From NCBI GenBank assembly GCA_009782565.1, contig WRIU01000011.1:1-64000 (forward strand): 64,000 nt of DNA, in the 5' to 3' direction. The translations under genes were made by a program, and so were the position numbers. Each line of letters begins with the position of its first letter. Position 1 is the first letter of the stretch. Shown here piece after piece: positions 30,651 to 41,181 of the stretch. The notes beneath the pieces were generated by a model. That model was not told the origin of the DNA, did no database searches, and was given only the letters and a program-made list of their open reading frames with translations. The stretch is from Betaproteobacteria bacterium. GTDB lineage: Bacteria; Pseudomonadota; Gammaproteobacteria; Burkholderiales; Rhodocyclaceae.

Positions 30651-31409
30651 GTGGACGACTCCCAACTACGCCGTTACAGCCGCCACATTCTGCTCGATGA
30701 GCTAGGCATCGCGGGGCAGGAACGCATCCTGCAAAGCCACGCGCTCGTCATCGGCGCGGGCGGCCTGGGTTCCCCCGCTGCGCTGTACCTGGCTTCCGCT
30801 GGGGTCGGCACACTGACGCTGGCCGATGGCGACACGGTCGACGCAAGCAACCTGCAACGCCAAATCCTGCATACGGAAGCGCGGATCGGTCAGGCCAAGG
30901 CAAGCTCCGGCGCGCAATCGCTGGCACAGATCAACGCTACCGTGCGGGTCGTCCCGCTCCATGAGCGGCTGGAAAGCGAAGCGCTGGAAGCCCATGTGGC
31001 AGCCGCCGATGTGGTGCTCGACTGTTCCGACAATTTCACCACGCGCTATGCGATCAACCGCGCCTGCGTCCGGAGCCGGACGCCGCTCGTCTCCGGCGCG
31101 GCAGTGCGCTTCGGCGGGCAAGTGAGCGTTTTCGACTTTTCGCGCCCGGACTCTCCCTGCTACCACTGCCTGTTCCCGGATGGCCAGCCTGTGGCGGAAG
31201 AACGCTGTGCCGTCACCGGCGTATTCGCACCCCTCACCGGCGTCGTCGGCAGCCTGCAAGCGGCGGAGGCCCTGAAACTGCTCGCCAACATCGGTACGCT
31301 GCTCACCGGGCGGCTGTTGCTGATCGACGTCCTCTCCCAGACCTTCCGTACCGTCACTTTTGGCAAAGACCCGGCTTGCCCGGCCTGCAGTAACGAAACC
31401 ACATATTGA
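30651..31409 (+). CDS. moeB: Molybdopterin-synthase adenylyltransferase (MoeB/ThiF family), GTG start
   Basis: RYSRHILLDELGIAGQERILQSHALVIGAGGLGSPAALYLASAGVG; C-terminal CPAC. Confidence 0.88.
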   Translation: MDDSQLRRYSRHILLDELGIAGQERILQSHALVIGAGGLGSPAALYLASAGVGTLTLADGDTVDASNLQRQILHTEARIGQAKASSGAQSLAQINATVRVVPLHERLESEALEAHVAAADVVLDCSDNFTTRYAINRACVRSRTPLVSGAAVRFGGQVSVFDFSRPDSPCYHCLFPDGQPVAEERCAVTGVFAPLTGVVGSLQAAEALKLLANIGTLLTGRLLLIDVLSQTFRTVTFGKDPACPACSNETTY

Positions 31410-31511
31410 CTTTCAAGCTTGCAATCTGTCCCATCATTAAGTTAATAAGGCAGTTTGTTATGATTTGAATCGCCTCTGCCGAAAGATTTGGGATTCCTCG
31501 ATGTAATTAAA

Positions 31512-31543
31512 AAGAGGATGCTGAGTTAAGAGGATGCTGAGTT
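31512..31543 (+). repeat. 16-bp tandem duplication of RBS plus start region before modB
   Basis: AAGAGGATGCTGAGTT repeated directly at 31512-31527 and 31528-31543. Confidence 0.9.
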
Positions 31544-32232
31544 CGTCTGATCGAATAATGGATAGTTCCAGCCTCACGGCCATTTGGCTCACCTGCAAAC
31601 TGGCAACGCTGACAACCGCGCTCCTGCTTCTGATCGGGACGCCTATCGCTTGGTGGCTGGCCAATACCCGATCGCGCCTGAAAGGGCCGGTGGGCGCGCT
31701 AGTCGCCCTTCCGCTGGTGTTGCCGCCCACAGTGCTCGGGTTCTACCTCTTGGTCGCGTTCGGGCCACACGGTTTCATTGGGCGGGCGATGGACGCGCTG
31801 AATCTGCAACGGCTCCCCTTCACCTTTGCCGGACTGGTGGTAGCTTCCGTCCTGTATTCGCTCCCATTCGTGGTGCAACCCATCCAGAACGCGTTCGAGG
31901 CCATCGGCAAACGCCCGCTGGAGGCGGCAGCCAGTTTGCGGGCATCTCCCCTTGACGCGTTTTTCAGCGTCGCCCTGCCGCTGGCCCGCCCAGGCTTCGT
32001 GACCGCCGCCGTCCTGGGCTTCGCGCACACGGTGGGCGAATTCGGCGTGGTGCTGATGATCGGCGGCAACATTCCCGGCAAAACCCAGGTGCTGTCGGTC
32101 AAGATTTTCGACTACGTGGAAAACACCAACTACACGCAGGCGCACTGGCTGGCTGGCGGCATGGTGTTTTTCAGCTTCATCGTCCTGCTGCTGCTCTACA
32201 GCCGCCGCAAACAGGTAGGCTGGAACTGGTGA
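31534..32232 (+). CDS. modB: Molybdate ABC transporter permease
   Basis: [39 protein letters not shown]. Confidence 0.93.
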   Translation: MLSSSDRIMDSSSLTAIWLTCKLATLTTALLLLIGTPIAWWLANTRSRLKGPVGALVALPLVLPPTVLGFYLLVAFGPHGFIGRAMDALNLQRLPFTFAGLVVASVLYSLPFVVQPIQNAFEAIGKRPLEAAASLRASPLDAFFSVALPLARPGFVTAAVLGFAHTVGEFGVVLMIGGNIPGKTQVLSVKIFDYVENTNYTQAHWLAGGMVFFSFIVLLLLYSRRKQVGWNW

Positions 32233-33296
32233 TGATCGGGCGTTTCCATATCGGCTACCCCGGCTTCACGCTGGACGTCGACCTGTCCGTGCCGGAGGCA
32301 GGCATCACGGCGCTGTTCGGTCCGTCCGGCTCCGGCAAAACTACGATCCTGCGCTGCATGGCCGGGCTGGAACGATCAAGGGAAGGCTTTTTGTCCGTTG
32401 CGGGCGAGGTGTGGCAGGACGAACGGCGCGGTATTTTCCTGCCTACCCACAAACGCCCGCTGGGGCTGGTGTTCCAGGAAGCAAGCCTTTTCCCTCACCT
32501 GTCCGTCCGGGAAAACCTCCGATACGGCATGAAGCGGGCGGGCAACGGCGAAGGGTTCGAAGCCATGCTCGACCTGCTGGGCATCCGCCCCCTCCTCGAC
32601 CGCGCCCCCGGCAGCCTTTCCGGCGGCGAGCGGCAGCGGGTCGCCATCGCGCGCGCGCTCCTTACTCGCCCACGGCTGCTACTGATGGACGAACCGCTCG
32701 CCGCGCTCGATATGAAGCGTAAGCTGGAAATCCTGCCCTATCTCGAAAAACTGCGCGACGAGCTTTCCATCCCCGTGCTCTATGTCAGCCATTCCCTGGA
32801 TGAAGTGGCACGGCTCGCCGACCAACTCGTGCTCATCGAAAACGGCCATGTCACGGCAAACGGGTCACTCACGGACATCCTGTCGCGGCCCGACCTCGCC
32901 GCCGCTTTCGCCGGGGAAACCGGCGCGGTGCTGGAAACGACAGTGGCCGAGCGCGAGGCGGATGGCCTCACACGGCTGGAATTCCCCGGCGGAAAACTCT
33001 ACATCGCCGGGGACGCGCACGCACCCGGAAACCGTTTGCGCTGCCGCATTCACGCCAGCGACGTCAGCCTCTCCTTGAGCGCGCACACGGACACCAGCAT
33101 CCTGAATACCCTGCCCGCCACGGTCGCCGCCATCGTCAACGCCGATACGCCCGGACATGTGCTCGTACAACTGCAACTCATGAATGGAGAAACCCTACTG
33201 CTGGCGCGCGTCACCGAACGATCCCGGCAGGCACTGGCTATCACGCCCGGACTCCCCGTCATTGCACAGGTAAAATCCGTGGCAATTCTGCGCTGA
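32229..33296 (+). CDS. modC: Molybdate ABC transporter ATP-binding protein
   Basis: [33 protein letters not shown]-terminal Mop domain. Confidence 0.93.
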   Translation: MMIGRFHIGYPGFTLDVDLSVPEAGITALFGPSGSGKTTILRCMAGLERSREGFLSVAGEVWQDERRGIFLPTHKRPLGLVFQEASLFPHLSVRENLRYGMKRAGNGEGFEAMLDLLGIRPLLDRAPGSLSGGERQRVAIARALLTRPRLLLMDEPLAALDMKRKLEILPYLEKLRDELSIPVLYVSHSLDEVARLADQLVLIENGHVTANGSLTDILSRPDLAAAFAGETGAVLETTVAEREADGLTRLEFPGGKLYIAGDAHAPGNRLRCRIHASDVSLSLSAHTDTSILNTLPATVAAIVNADTPGHVLVQLQLMNGETLLLARVTERSRQALAITPGLPVIAQVKSVAILR

Positions 33297-33499
33297 TTTT
33301 CAATCACGTATGAACAGAAACTTTTCTCGCGCCTAAAATTACCAACGGAAAATCTGTGTTATTTGTCCGCAAAAACTCACAAACTCAATAAATTAGTTGT
33401 ACGATTTTCCGGAAGAGGATTTTGAGCCGATGATACTCTTAGAAGGTAGCGCATAGCGTCGTCGGCAAACGTAGCATAAAAATACCGTCGAGCTTTCGG

Positions 33500-33524
33500 G
33501 CAAGGTATGTGGCGCAAGGTATGT
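33500..33524 (+). repeat. Short direct repeat upstream of chemosensory-like operon
   Basis: GCAAGGTATGT at 33500-33510 and 33514-33524. Confidence 0.5.
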
Positions 33525-33557
33525 AGCATTTGACACCTCTTTATATGGAGCATTCAA

Positions 33558-35813
33558 ATGGATGACAAAAGCAGCATATTCTTCAAATATCGCAAGATCA
33601 TTCTTGCCGTAATCCTGTTCATGGTGGCAGACGCGATCGTCATCGGCATCAATTTCTACAACACTTACAAAGCCGATGAATCCGCCGTGTCGATCAACCT
33701 GTCCGGTCGGCAGCGGATGATGTCGCAACGCATGACCAAGGCGCTCCTGACAATGGACCGCAGCCTGGAAACAGGGGATGAGGATGGCGTCAAAACCAGC
33801 CTGAAGGAACTGACGCTGACCGTCAGGCGTTTCGACAGGACCCTGATGGGTTTCCGCGATGGCGCTATGGTCACTGGTGGCGACGACAACCCCACGTATC
33901 TTACTCAGGTTGATACGGACAAATCCCGGCAGTTCGTAGCGGACGCCTACGAGATATGGACTCCTTACATGAAGTGGCTGAAACCGCTGCTGAACGGCGA
34001 CAGGGAATCCTTCCTGGACGAAAGGTTCAAGCAAAAGCTGACGGATACACAAACACTGGAAGAAGTGAAAAACAAGTTCAAGGCGGAGGAGGCTTTCACC
34101 GATGAGGAATTCGCAAAGAAACTGGAATACATAAAGAACGACCCTGACGCATTCAGAGCCGATCTCAAGGCAGCAGTAGACTTCGCACTGGAAAAAAACC
34201 CGACACACAGTGAGCCGCAGAACAATCGGGCCGTCCTGAAGCTCATGAACGCCCTGACCACCGACCTGGAACACGTTGCCAATGAGCGAGCCGCGACTTT
34301 GCGGATCGTGCTGGTCGTCGGCATCCTGTTCGCGCTCTTTAACTTTAGCTACACCGTCGTCGTTTCGATCCGGGATTTGATAAGAGGCGACAGAAATCTT
34401 GCCCAAGCCCGTAAAGAGACGGCAGAAATTCTATCTACCGTGCGCGAAGGGCTATTCTTGCTGGACAAAGAAAAAAGGATCGGAACGCAGTTCTCGGAGT
34501 CTCTACCCGATATATTGAGAAGGGATATTGTACCGGGTTCGGATTTTCTGCCTCACCTCGAAGCAATCGCCCCCAGGAACATTTACGAAGCCGCCATGGA
34601 CTATATTGATCTGCTCCTCGGCGACAGGGTCAAGGAAGCCCTGGTGACCAGCCTCAACCCCCTCACAAACGTACCCGTCCTTGCTACCGACGTACGTGGC
34701 AACACCCAGACACGCTATCTGTCCTTCTTCTTCAACAGGGTCGTTGCGGAAGAGAAAATCTCGCACTTGCTGGTCACGGTACAGGATGTCACCGACAAGG
34801 TCGTGCTCACGCAACAAGTCGAGCAAGCGAAGAACCAGGCAAAAATCGAGGTCGAAACCCTGCTGCGGCTGGCAAGCAGCGATTTCGATTCGCTCAAGCA
34901 ATTCATTGACGGCGTTGGAGAATCGCTGGCACAAATCAACGAGAAGATGAGTACGCCCCATGACGATTCTCGTGAGCGCCTGCATACCCTGAACTACATC
35001 ATGCGTATCGTGCACAGCGTCAAGGGCGAAGCGGCGGCACTCGGCATCGACGTGCTGGAGGCCTACGCGCATGAATGCGAAAAGGAAATGGTCGCCATGC
35101 GCGAAGAGGATTCGCTCAGCGGCGATCAGATGTTGCGGCTGGCCGTGTTGCTGGAAGGCTTCTACCAGCGCCATTCCTCGCTCGCCCAGATCGTCTCCCG
35201 CCTTGGCAACGCGCTCGGCAAGACGCAGACTGCGGGTGAATGGACTGCCCAGAAACACCCGTTCGCGGATCACATCACCGCGCTCGCGCAGCGGATCGCT
35301 GTGGATCATGGCAAGCAGATCGAAGTCTCCTGCCAGTTTGAAAGATTCTTCTCCCTGCCCAAAGCCACGACAAAGGAATTACAGGACATTTCCATTCAAC
35401 TCGTGCGAAACGCCATGACGCACGGTATCGAAGTACCCAACAAGCGGACTGTTAACAACAAGCCGCCAACCGGCGCGCTAAGCCTCTGGTGTGAATACCT
35501 GGGCCACGGCCAGTACACCTTCACAGTGCGGGATGACGGATGCGGCATCGTCCCGGAGCGCCTGCGCGAGCATTTCGTGAAAAAGAACATCATAAGCCCA
35601 GAGGAAGCGGCTGCCCTGAGCGACCATGAAATAGCCAACCATCTTTTCCAACCGGGCATTTCGACCTCAGAGGCAGCCGATCAGGATTCCGGGCACGGTA
35701 TCGGGTTGGATGTAGTATTGGAAAAAGTGAGGGACATGGGCGGGTACATGCTGGTCAAGAGCCGCCCGAACCAGTTCACCGAATTCAGCATCCAGTTCAG
35801 CACGGTACATTGA
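33558..35813 (+). CDS. Membrane sensor kinase: PilJ/NarX-like sensor domain, cytoplasmic domain, Hpt, CheA-type ATPase
   Basis: SINLSGRQRMMSQRMTKALL P-box-like motif; second TM ~LRIVLVVGILFALFNFSY; Hpt HSVKGEAAALG; LVRNAMTHGIE and DDGCGI, GHGIGLDVV ATPase boxes; no CheW-like domain seen. Confidence 0.8.
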   Translation: MDDKSSIFFKYRKIILAVILFMVADAIVIGINFYNTYKADESAVSINLSGRQRMMSQRMTKALLTMDRSLETGDEDGVKTSLKELTLTVRRFDRTLMGFRDGAMVTGGDDNPTYLTQVDTDKSRQFVADAYEIWTPYMKWLKPLLNGDRESFLDERFKQKLTDTQTLEEVKNKFKAEEAFTDEEFAKKLEYIKNDPDAFRADLKAAVDFALEKNPTHSEPQNNRAVLKLMNALTTDLEHVANERAATLRIVLVVGILFALFNFSYTVVVSIRDLIRGDRNLAQARKETAEILSTVREGLFLLDKEKRIGTQFSESLPDILRRDIVPGSDFLPHLEAIAPRNIYEAAMDYIDLLLGDRVKEALVTSLNPLTNVPVLATDVRGNTQTRYLSFFFNRVVAEEKISHLLVTVQDVTDKVVLTQQVEQAKNQAKIEVETLLRLASSDFDSLKQFIDGVGESLAQINEKMSTPHDDSRERLHTLNYIMRIVHSVKGEAAALGIDVLEAYAHECEKEMVAMREEDSLSGDQMLRLAVLLEGFYQRHSSLAQIVSRLGNALGKTQTAGEWTAQKHPFADHITALAQRIAVDHGKQIEVSCQFERFFSLPKATTKELQDISIQLVRNAMTHGIEVPNKRTVNNKPPTGALSLWCEYLGHGQYTFTVRDDGCGIVPERLREHFVKKNIISPEEAAALSDHEIANHLFQPGISTSEAADQDSGHGIGLDVVLEKVRDMGGYMLVKSRPNQFTEFSIQFSTVH

Positions 35814-35828
35814 AAGAAAATCACAGAA

Positions 35829-36197
35829 ATGAAACTCCTGATCGTCGATGACTCCGCGCTCATCAGAAGCCGTATCGCCCGCATTCTGAATGACCCGAGG
35901 CTGAACACCATCCAGCTTCTGGGCATGGCCAGGAACGGCAAGGAAGCCATCATGCTCTTCCTGCAACACATGCCTGAGCTTGTAACAATGGACATCACCA
36001 TGCCCGAAATGGATGGAATAGAGTGCACGGAGAAAATGATTGAACTCCGCCACGATTGCAGCATACTTGTCATCTCCGCGTTGAGCGACAAGGCTACAGC
36101 CCTGAAAGCGCTGAAAAAAGGTGCGCGTGGATTCCTCTACAAACCATTTTCCGACGAAGACCTGATCGCGGCATTTTTGGAGCTTACAAGTCCATGA
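35829..36197 (+). CDS. CheY-like single-domain response regulator
   Basis: MKLLIVDDSALIRSRI...VTMDITMPEMDGIE...VISALSDKATALKALKKGARGFLYKPF. Confidence 0.92.
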   Translation: MKLLIVDDSALIRSRIARILNDPRLNTIQLLGMARNGKEAIMLFLQHMPELVTMDITMPEMDGIECTEKMIELRHDCSILVISALSDKATALKALKKGARGFLYKPFSDEDLIAAFLELTSP

Positions 36198-36691
36198 AAG
36201 GCATCAACGAAAAAGACATCCATATTTTCGTGGACGCGGTCAGCAACTTTTTCTTCCACGCAACCCAAGAAAAAGTAGAGATCAAAACCGCGTACCTGCT
36301 GGAAAACGATGTCCCGTCCTCCACATACGACCTGACCAGCTACATTACGCTGTCCGGAAGTTTCACCGGGCGCATCTATTTCTCCGCGCCGCGTACCATG
36401 CTGACTCATCTGCTGGTCGCGATGGGCGAGCAGACACGGGACAACGACCGCCTGCTCGATGCCGCCGGAGAAATCGCCAACACAATTTCCGGTAATGCAC
36501 GCAAACACTTCGGCGAAACAATGGAAATTTCGGTGCCAACCGCGCAGGCAACGGATCCCGATTGGCTGAAAACCGTCGTCTCACCACACTCCTACATCAT
36601 TCTCGTGAAATGGAAGCACTACCGGGCTTCCGTCGTTGTGGATATCCAGCGCGCCGATGTCCCGCTCATCGTACCGAAAGCGGAAAATTAA
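36194..36691 (+). CDS. CheX-like chemotaxis phosphatase domain protein
   Basis: LLDAAGEIANTISGNARK (D/S-x3-E-x2-N phosphatase-type motif); ATGA overlap with the CheY-like gene. Confidence 0.75.
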   Translation: MKGINEKDIHIFVDAVSNFFFHATQEKVEIKTAYLLENDVPSSTYDLTSYITLSGSFTGRIYFSAPRTMLTHLLVAMGEQTRDNDRLLDAAGEIANTISGNARKHFGETMEISVPTAQATDPDWLKTVVSPHSYIILVKWKHYRASVVVDIQRADVPLIVPKAEN

Positions 36692-36769
36692 CAGCCAAGT
36701 TATCCTATCCAGAACTCAAAAAAGCTATCTGGAGTTTACGTGCTCTCTCGTGGGTACGCCTCTGTTTTT

Positions 36770-36783
36770 TTGATATAAATCAA
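36770..36783 (+). promoter_or_regulatory. FNR/ANR box upstream of napF
   Basis: TTGAT-ATAA-ATCAA perfect consensus; -10-like TAGTAT at 36805-36810. Confidence 0.8.
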
Positions 36784-36858
36784 GGTTGTCCTCAGCCCAC
36801 AGGTTAGTATGGAATTCTATATACTTATTAATTATATTCCTGAAATGGGAGAGGGTTT

Positions 36859-37431
36859 GTGGATATGGGTCGCCGCGCTTTCCTGCGCGGCCAGCGTTTG
36901 TGCAGGATCGTGGCGCCATACCGTCCCCCTTGGGCAATGGCCGAGGCGTTTTTTACACGCGCCTGTACTCGTTGCGGCGCTTGCGTGATGGCGTGCCCCA
37001 CCGGGTTGCTCACACAAGGCACGGGAGGGTTTCCAGAAGCCAATTTCCAGCGGGCGCGTTGTACATTTTGCGCGGACTGCGCCCATGCCTGTGCGGAAAA
37101 CGCCCAACAAAGCACGTCACCCCAGCCACCGGCCTTGGCCTTTTCCCCCGATCTTCCGCCTTGGACGCTCCATGCCACGGTTAGCTCGGCCTGTCTGCCT
37201 CACCGGGGCGTATTGTGCCGTTCCTGCGAAGGCCATTGCGAGGCGGGAGCCATCCGCTTTGTCCCGCGCCCAGGCTCTCCCGCACAGCCGGACATCACAG
37301 GATCACATTGCACCGGCTGCGGCGAATGCGTGGCATCCTGCCCGGTTCATGCCATTTCCATGCAGGCTTTTCCGCCACACAATCCATCTGGCCTACATTC
37401 AACCCCTTTCCCGGAAAAACCCCCTCAATGA
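36859..37431 (+). CDS. napF: Ferredoxin-type protein NapF
   Basis: Multiple 4Fe-4S motifs CTRCGACVMACP, CTFCADCAHAC, CTGCGECVASCP; directly upstream of napD. Confidence 0.88.
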   Translation: MDMGRRAFLRGQRLCRIVAPYRPPWAMAEAFFTRACTRCGACVMACPTGLLTQGTGGFPEANFQRARCTFCADCAHACAENAQQSTSPQPPALAFSPDLPPWTLHATVSSACLPHRGVLCRSCEGHCEAGAIRFVPRPGSPAQPDITGSHCTGCGECVASCPVHAISMQAFPPHNPSGLHSTPFPEKPPQ

Positions 37432-37679
37432 AAATCGTCAGCCTCGTCCTGAAGTTCATGCCAGACTATGCCGATGAAATAAAAGCCGCCGTCGAAACCG
37501 TACCCGGAGCCAGTGTGGCAGCCGATAGCGGCGACGGGCGTATGATTGTTTTGCTGGAAGACGGCCCGGACTATGCCGTCTCCGACTCCATCATCCAAGT
37601 CCACCAAATCCCCCAAGTGATGTCTGCAACCCTTTCCTACGAATATTCGGATGAAGTACACGCTCTCGAGGAGAACTGA
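37428..37679 (+). CDS. napD: NapD chaperone
   Basis: Small NapD-like protein between napF and napA; ATGA-type overlap. Confidence 0.85.
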   Translation: MKIVSLVLKFMPDYADEIKAAVETVPGASVAADSGDGRMIVLLEDGPDYAVSDSIIQVHQIPQVMSATLSYEYSDEVHALEEN

Positions 37680-37680
37680 A

Positions 37681-40221
37681 ATGACCAACCGCCGCGACTT
37701 TCTGAAAACCCAAGCTGTTGCCACCGCTGCTGCGGCAGCCGGCATGACACTGCCTGTCACTAAAGCCATCGCCGACGATAACATCCGCTGGGACAAAATC
37801 CCCTGCCGTTTTTGCGGTACGGGCTGCTCAGTGCTGGCAGGCGTGCAGGGAGGCAGACTGGTTGCCACGCAAGGCGACCCGGACTCGCCCGTGAATCGTG
37901 GGTTGAACTGCATCAAAGGATATTTCCTGTCCAAGATCATGTACGGCAAGGACAGGCTCACGCAGCCCCTGCTGCGGAAGAAAGGCGGCAAATACGACAA
38001 GAATGGCGACTTCACGCCCGTTTCATGGAAAGAAGCCTTCGACATCATGGAACAAAAATGGAAAGAAGCCCTGAAGAGTTCCGGGCCGACCTCCGTCGCT
38101 ATGTTCGGTTCGGGGCAATGGACGATCTGGGAGGGTTACGCCGCTGCGAAACTGTACAAGGCCGGTTTCCGCTCCAACAACATCGACCCGAACGCCCGTC
38201 ACTGCATGGCTTCCGCCGTGGTCGGCTTCATGCGGACCTTCGGTATTGATGAACCGATGGGCTGCTATGACGACATCGAGAACGCCGACGCCTTCGTGCT
38301 CTGGGGCGCCAACATGGCGGAAATGCACCCGGTACTGTGGTCGCGCGTCACCGACCGCCGCCTGACCCACAAAGGCTGCCAAGTCCATGTGCTGTCCACC
38401 TTCGAGCATCGTTCGTACGAACTGTCCGACAACTCGATGATATTCCATCCGCAATCCGACCTGGCCATCCTGAACTTCGTCGCCAACTACATCATTCAGA
38501 GTGGCAAAGTTGACAAGACTTTCGTCGACAAGTGCGTCAACTTCAAGAAAGGCGTCACCGACATCGGCTACGGCCTACGTCCCGGTCATGACCTTGAGAA
38601 AAACGCCACCGCCAACGGCTATCCCGGCGCTGACGACAAACCCAAGGGCGACCCCGGCAAATCCGAGCCCATCAGCTTCGAGGAATACGCCAAGTTCGTC
38701 TCCGAATACACGCTGGAAAAAGCCGTTCAACTCTCCGGTGTACCTGCCGACAAACTCAAGAAGCTGGCCGAACTGTTCACCGACCCGTCCAAGAAAGTGG
38801 TCTCCTTCTGGACGATGGGCGTCAACCAGCACGTGCGCGGCACCTGGGTCAACAACCTGATCTACAACATCCACCTGCTCACCGGCAAGATTTCCAAGCC
38901 CGGCAACGGCCCCTTCTCCCTGACCGGGCAGCCTTCGGCCTGTGGCACGGCGCGGGAAGTCGGCACCTTCGCGCACCGGCTGCCCGCCGACATGGTGGTT
39001 GGCAATCCGGAGCATCGGAAATTGTCAGAGACCCTCTGGAAACTGCCCGAAGGGACAATCCCTGAGAAGGTCGGCCTACACGCCGTAGCGCAAAGCCGCG
39101 CCCTGAAGGATGGCAAACTCAAGTGCTACTGGACGTCCACAACCAACAACATGCAGGCCGGGCCAAACATCAACGGGGAAATTCTCCCCGGCTGGCGCAA
39201 CCCCAACGCCTTCGTAGTGGTCTCCGACGCCTATCCCACGGTATCCGCGCAATCTGCCGACCTGATCCTTCCCACGGCCATGTGGGCAGAGAAGGAAGGA
39301 GCCTACGGCAATGCCGAGCGGCGCACCCAGTTCTGGCGCCAGCAGGTCAAGGCACCAGGCGAATCCCGTTCCGACCTCTGGCAATACCTGGAATTCTCCA
39401 AGCGCTTCAAGGTGGAAGACGTCTGGCCGGCCGACCTGATCGACAAGAAGCCAGAATACAAGGGCAAGACCCTGTTCGATGTCCTCTTTGCCAACGGCGC
39501 TGGCAACAAGTTCCCCAAGGACAACGTAGCTGCCGTTGCAGCCAAGGCAACAAAGAACGTTTTCAAAGGCTACACCAACGACGAATCCGAATACTTCGGC
39601 TTCTACGTGCAGAAAGGCCTGTTCGAGGAATACGCGGCCTTTGGCCGGGATCATCATCACGACCTGAACGAGTTCGACACCTATCACCAATCGCGCGGCC
39701 AGCGCTGGCCTGTCAAGGATGGCAAGGAAACCTTGTGGCGCTTCAACGAGAAATACGACCCCTACGTCAAGAAGGGCGAAGGTATCAGGTTCTACGGGCA
39801 GAAAGACGGCAAGGCGAATATTTTCGCCCTGCCCTACCAACCGCCCGCTGAATCGCCGGACAAGGAATACGACCTCTGGATGTGCACGGGCCGTGTGCTG
39901 GAACATTGGCACACTGGCTCCATGACCCGCCGCGTTGAAGAGTTGCACCGCGCCGTACCGGAAGCGCTCGTCTACATGCACCCGGAAGACGCCAAGGCGC
40001 GTGGCCTGCAACAAGGCTCCAGGGTCAAGGTCATCTCCCGCCGGGGCGAGATCATGTTGCAAGTCGACACGAAAGGACGCAACAAGCCGCCTCGCGGCCT
40101 GGTGTTCGTACCCTTCTTCGACGAGCAAAAACTCGTCAACAAGCTCATCCTTGACGCCACCTGTCCGCTTTCCAAAGAAACGGACTTCAAAAAGAGTGCC
40201 GTCAAAGTGGTGAAAGCCTGA
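37681..40221 (+). CDS. napA: Periplasmic nitrate reductase catalytic subunit
   Basis: Tat signal [33 protein letters not shown] Fe-S motif, molybdopterin oxidoreductase. Confidence 0.98.
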   Translation: MTNRRDFLKTQAVATAAAAAGMTLPVTKAIADDNIRWDKIPCRFCGTGCSVLAGVQGGRLVATQGDPDSPVNRGLNCIKGYFLSKIMYGKDRLTQPLLRKKGGKYDKNGDFTPVSWKEAFDIMEQKWKEALKSSGPTSVAMFGSGQWTIWEGYAAAKLYKAGFRSNNIDPNARHCMASAVVGFMRTFGIDEPMGCYDDIENADAFVLWGANMAEMHPVLWSRVTDRRLTHKGCQVHVLSTFEHRSYELSDNSMIFHPQSDLAILNFVANYIIQSGKVDKTFVDKCVNFKKGVTDIGYGLRPGHDLEKNATANGYPGADDKPKGDPGKSEPISFEEYAKFVSEYTLEKAVQLSGVPADKLKKLAELFTDPSKKVVSFWTMGVNQHVRGTWVNNLIYNIHLLTGKISKPGNGPFSLTGQPSACGTAREVGTFAHRLPADMVVGNPEHRKLSETLWKLPEGTIPEKVGLHAVAQSRALKDGKLKCYWTSTTNNMQAGPNINGEILPGWRNPNAFVVVSDAYPTVSAQSADLILPTAMWAEKEGAYGNAERRTQFWRQQVKAPGESRSDLWQYLEFSKRFKVEDVWPADLIDKKPEYKGKTLFDVLFANGAGNKFPKDNVAAVAAKATKNVFKGYTNDESEYFGFYVQKGLFEEYAAFGRDHHHDLNEFDTYHQSRGQRWPVKDGKETLWRFNEKYDPYVKKGEGIRFYGQKDGKANIFALPYQPPAESPDKEYDLWMCTGRVLEHWHTGSMTRRVEELHRAVPEALVYMHPEDAKARGLQQGSRVKVISRRGEIMLQVDTKGRNKPPRGLVFVPFFDEQKLVNKLILDATCPLSKETDFKKSAVKVVKA

Positions 40222-40248
40222 GAAGTTTTTCGCTGAAAGCGCCAGGCC

Positions 40249-41181
40249 ATGAACGCGGAGAAAGCCGTTGAACGCGCCAAAACCCCGGAGAAACCCACGG
40301 TTTCTCCGGGGCGGCGGAAATTCCTCTCCGGAATGGCCGGGGCGGCTGGTGGCGGCTGCCTCATGGCAATGGGCGTTGGTATCTACTCCCGTCAGGCCAG
40401 TGCGCTCCCCGCGCTGGCTCTGCGGCCTCCCGGCGCACTGCCGGAGGCGGAATTTCTCGCAGCCTGCACACGTTGCGGCCTGTGCATCCGGGACTGCCCT
40501 TACGACATTTTGAAGCTCGCCGCACCGGGCGACCCCGTACCGACCGGGACGCCGTACTTCACGGCTCGAACCGGCCCATGCGAGATGTGCGAGGACGTTC
40601 CCTGCATCAAGAACTGTCCCACGGGCGCGCTCGACCCAAAGCTGCTGGTCGACGACGCCGACAAAGCGTCCGACGCCAAGCCCGACATCAACAAGGCGCG
40701 CATGGGGCTGGCCGTCCTTGTCGACCAGGAAAACTGCGTTGCTTTTCTCGGGCTGCGTTGTGAAATTTGCTATAACGCCTGCCCGCTTATCGGCAAGGCT
40801 ATTACGCTGGAAAAACGTCACAACCCCCGCTCCGACCGTCATGCCATGCTTCTGCCTGAGGTGCATTCGGAATACTGCACCGGCTGCGGCCTGTGCGAAA
40901 AATCCTGCATCCTGGAAGAAACAGCTATCAGGGTGCTGCCGCCCACACTGGCTCAAGGCAAGGGTGGCGAACATTACCGCAAGGGATGGGAAGAACGGGA
41001 AAAACACGGCGGCTCGCTGATCGGCGACCAGTTGGAACTCCCGGTACGCGGGCTGGAACACAAGCGATTCGGGGATACCCGTGTCTACGAGGACACGCCC
41101 ACGGACACCGGCCCCGGCATTGACCCTCCACCCTTTGATCCGAGTTTACTCAACGGTTCTGATCCGGAGGCCAAGCCATGA
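40249..41181 (+). CDS. napG: NapG ferredoxin-type quinol dehydrogenase component
   Basis: CTRCGLCIRDCPYDIL, CEMCEDVPCIKNCPTGAL, CTGCGLCEKSC; Tat-like N-terminus. Confidence 0.95.
   Translation: MNAEKAVERAKTPEKPTVSPGRRKFLSGMAGAAGGGCLMAMGVGIYSRQASALPALALRPPGALPEAEFLAACTRCGLCIRDCPYDILKLAAPGDPVPTGTPYFTARTGPCEMCEDVPCIKNCPTGALDPKLLVDDADKASDAKPDINKARMGLAVLVDQENCVAFLGLRCEICYNACPLIGKAITLEKRHNPRSDRHAMLLPEVHSEYCTGCGLCEKSCILEETAIRVLPPTLAQGKGGEHYRKGWEEREKHGGSLIGDQLELPVRGLEHKRFGDTRVYEDTPTDTGPGIDPPPFDPSLLNGSDPEAKP

Noticed and set aside
33500-33524. Direct repeat GCAAGGTATGT as paired NarL heptamers
   Set aside because: Does not match the NarL heptamer consensus (TACYNMT) on either strand; kept only as an unexplained short repeat.
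39076-41061. 661-aa minus-strand ORF
   Set aside because: Antisense to napA/napG, which have clear family motifs; a high-GC shadow ORF.
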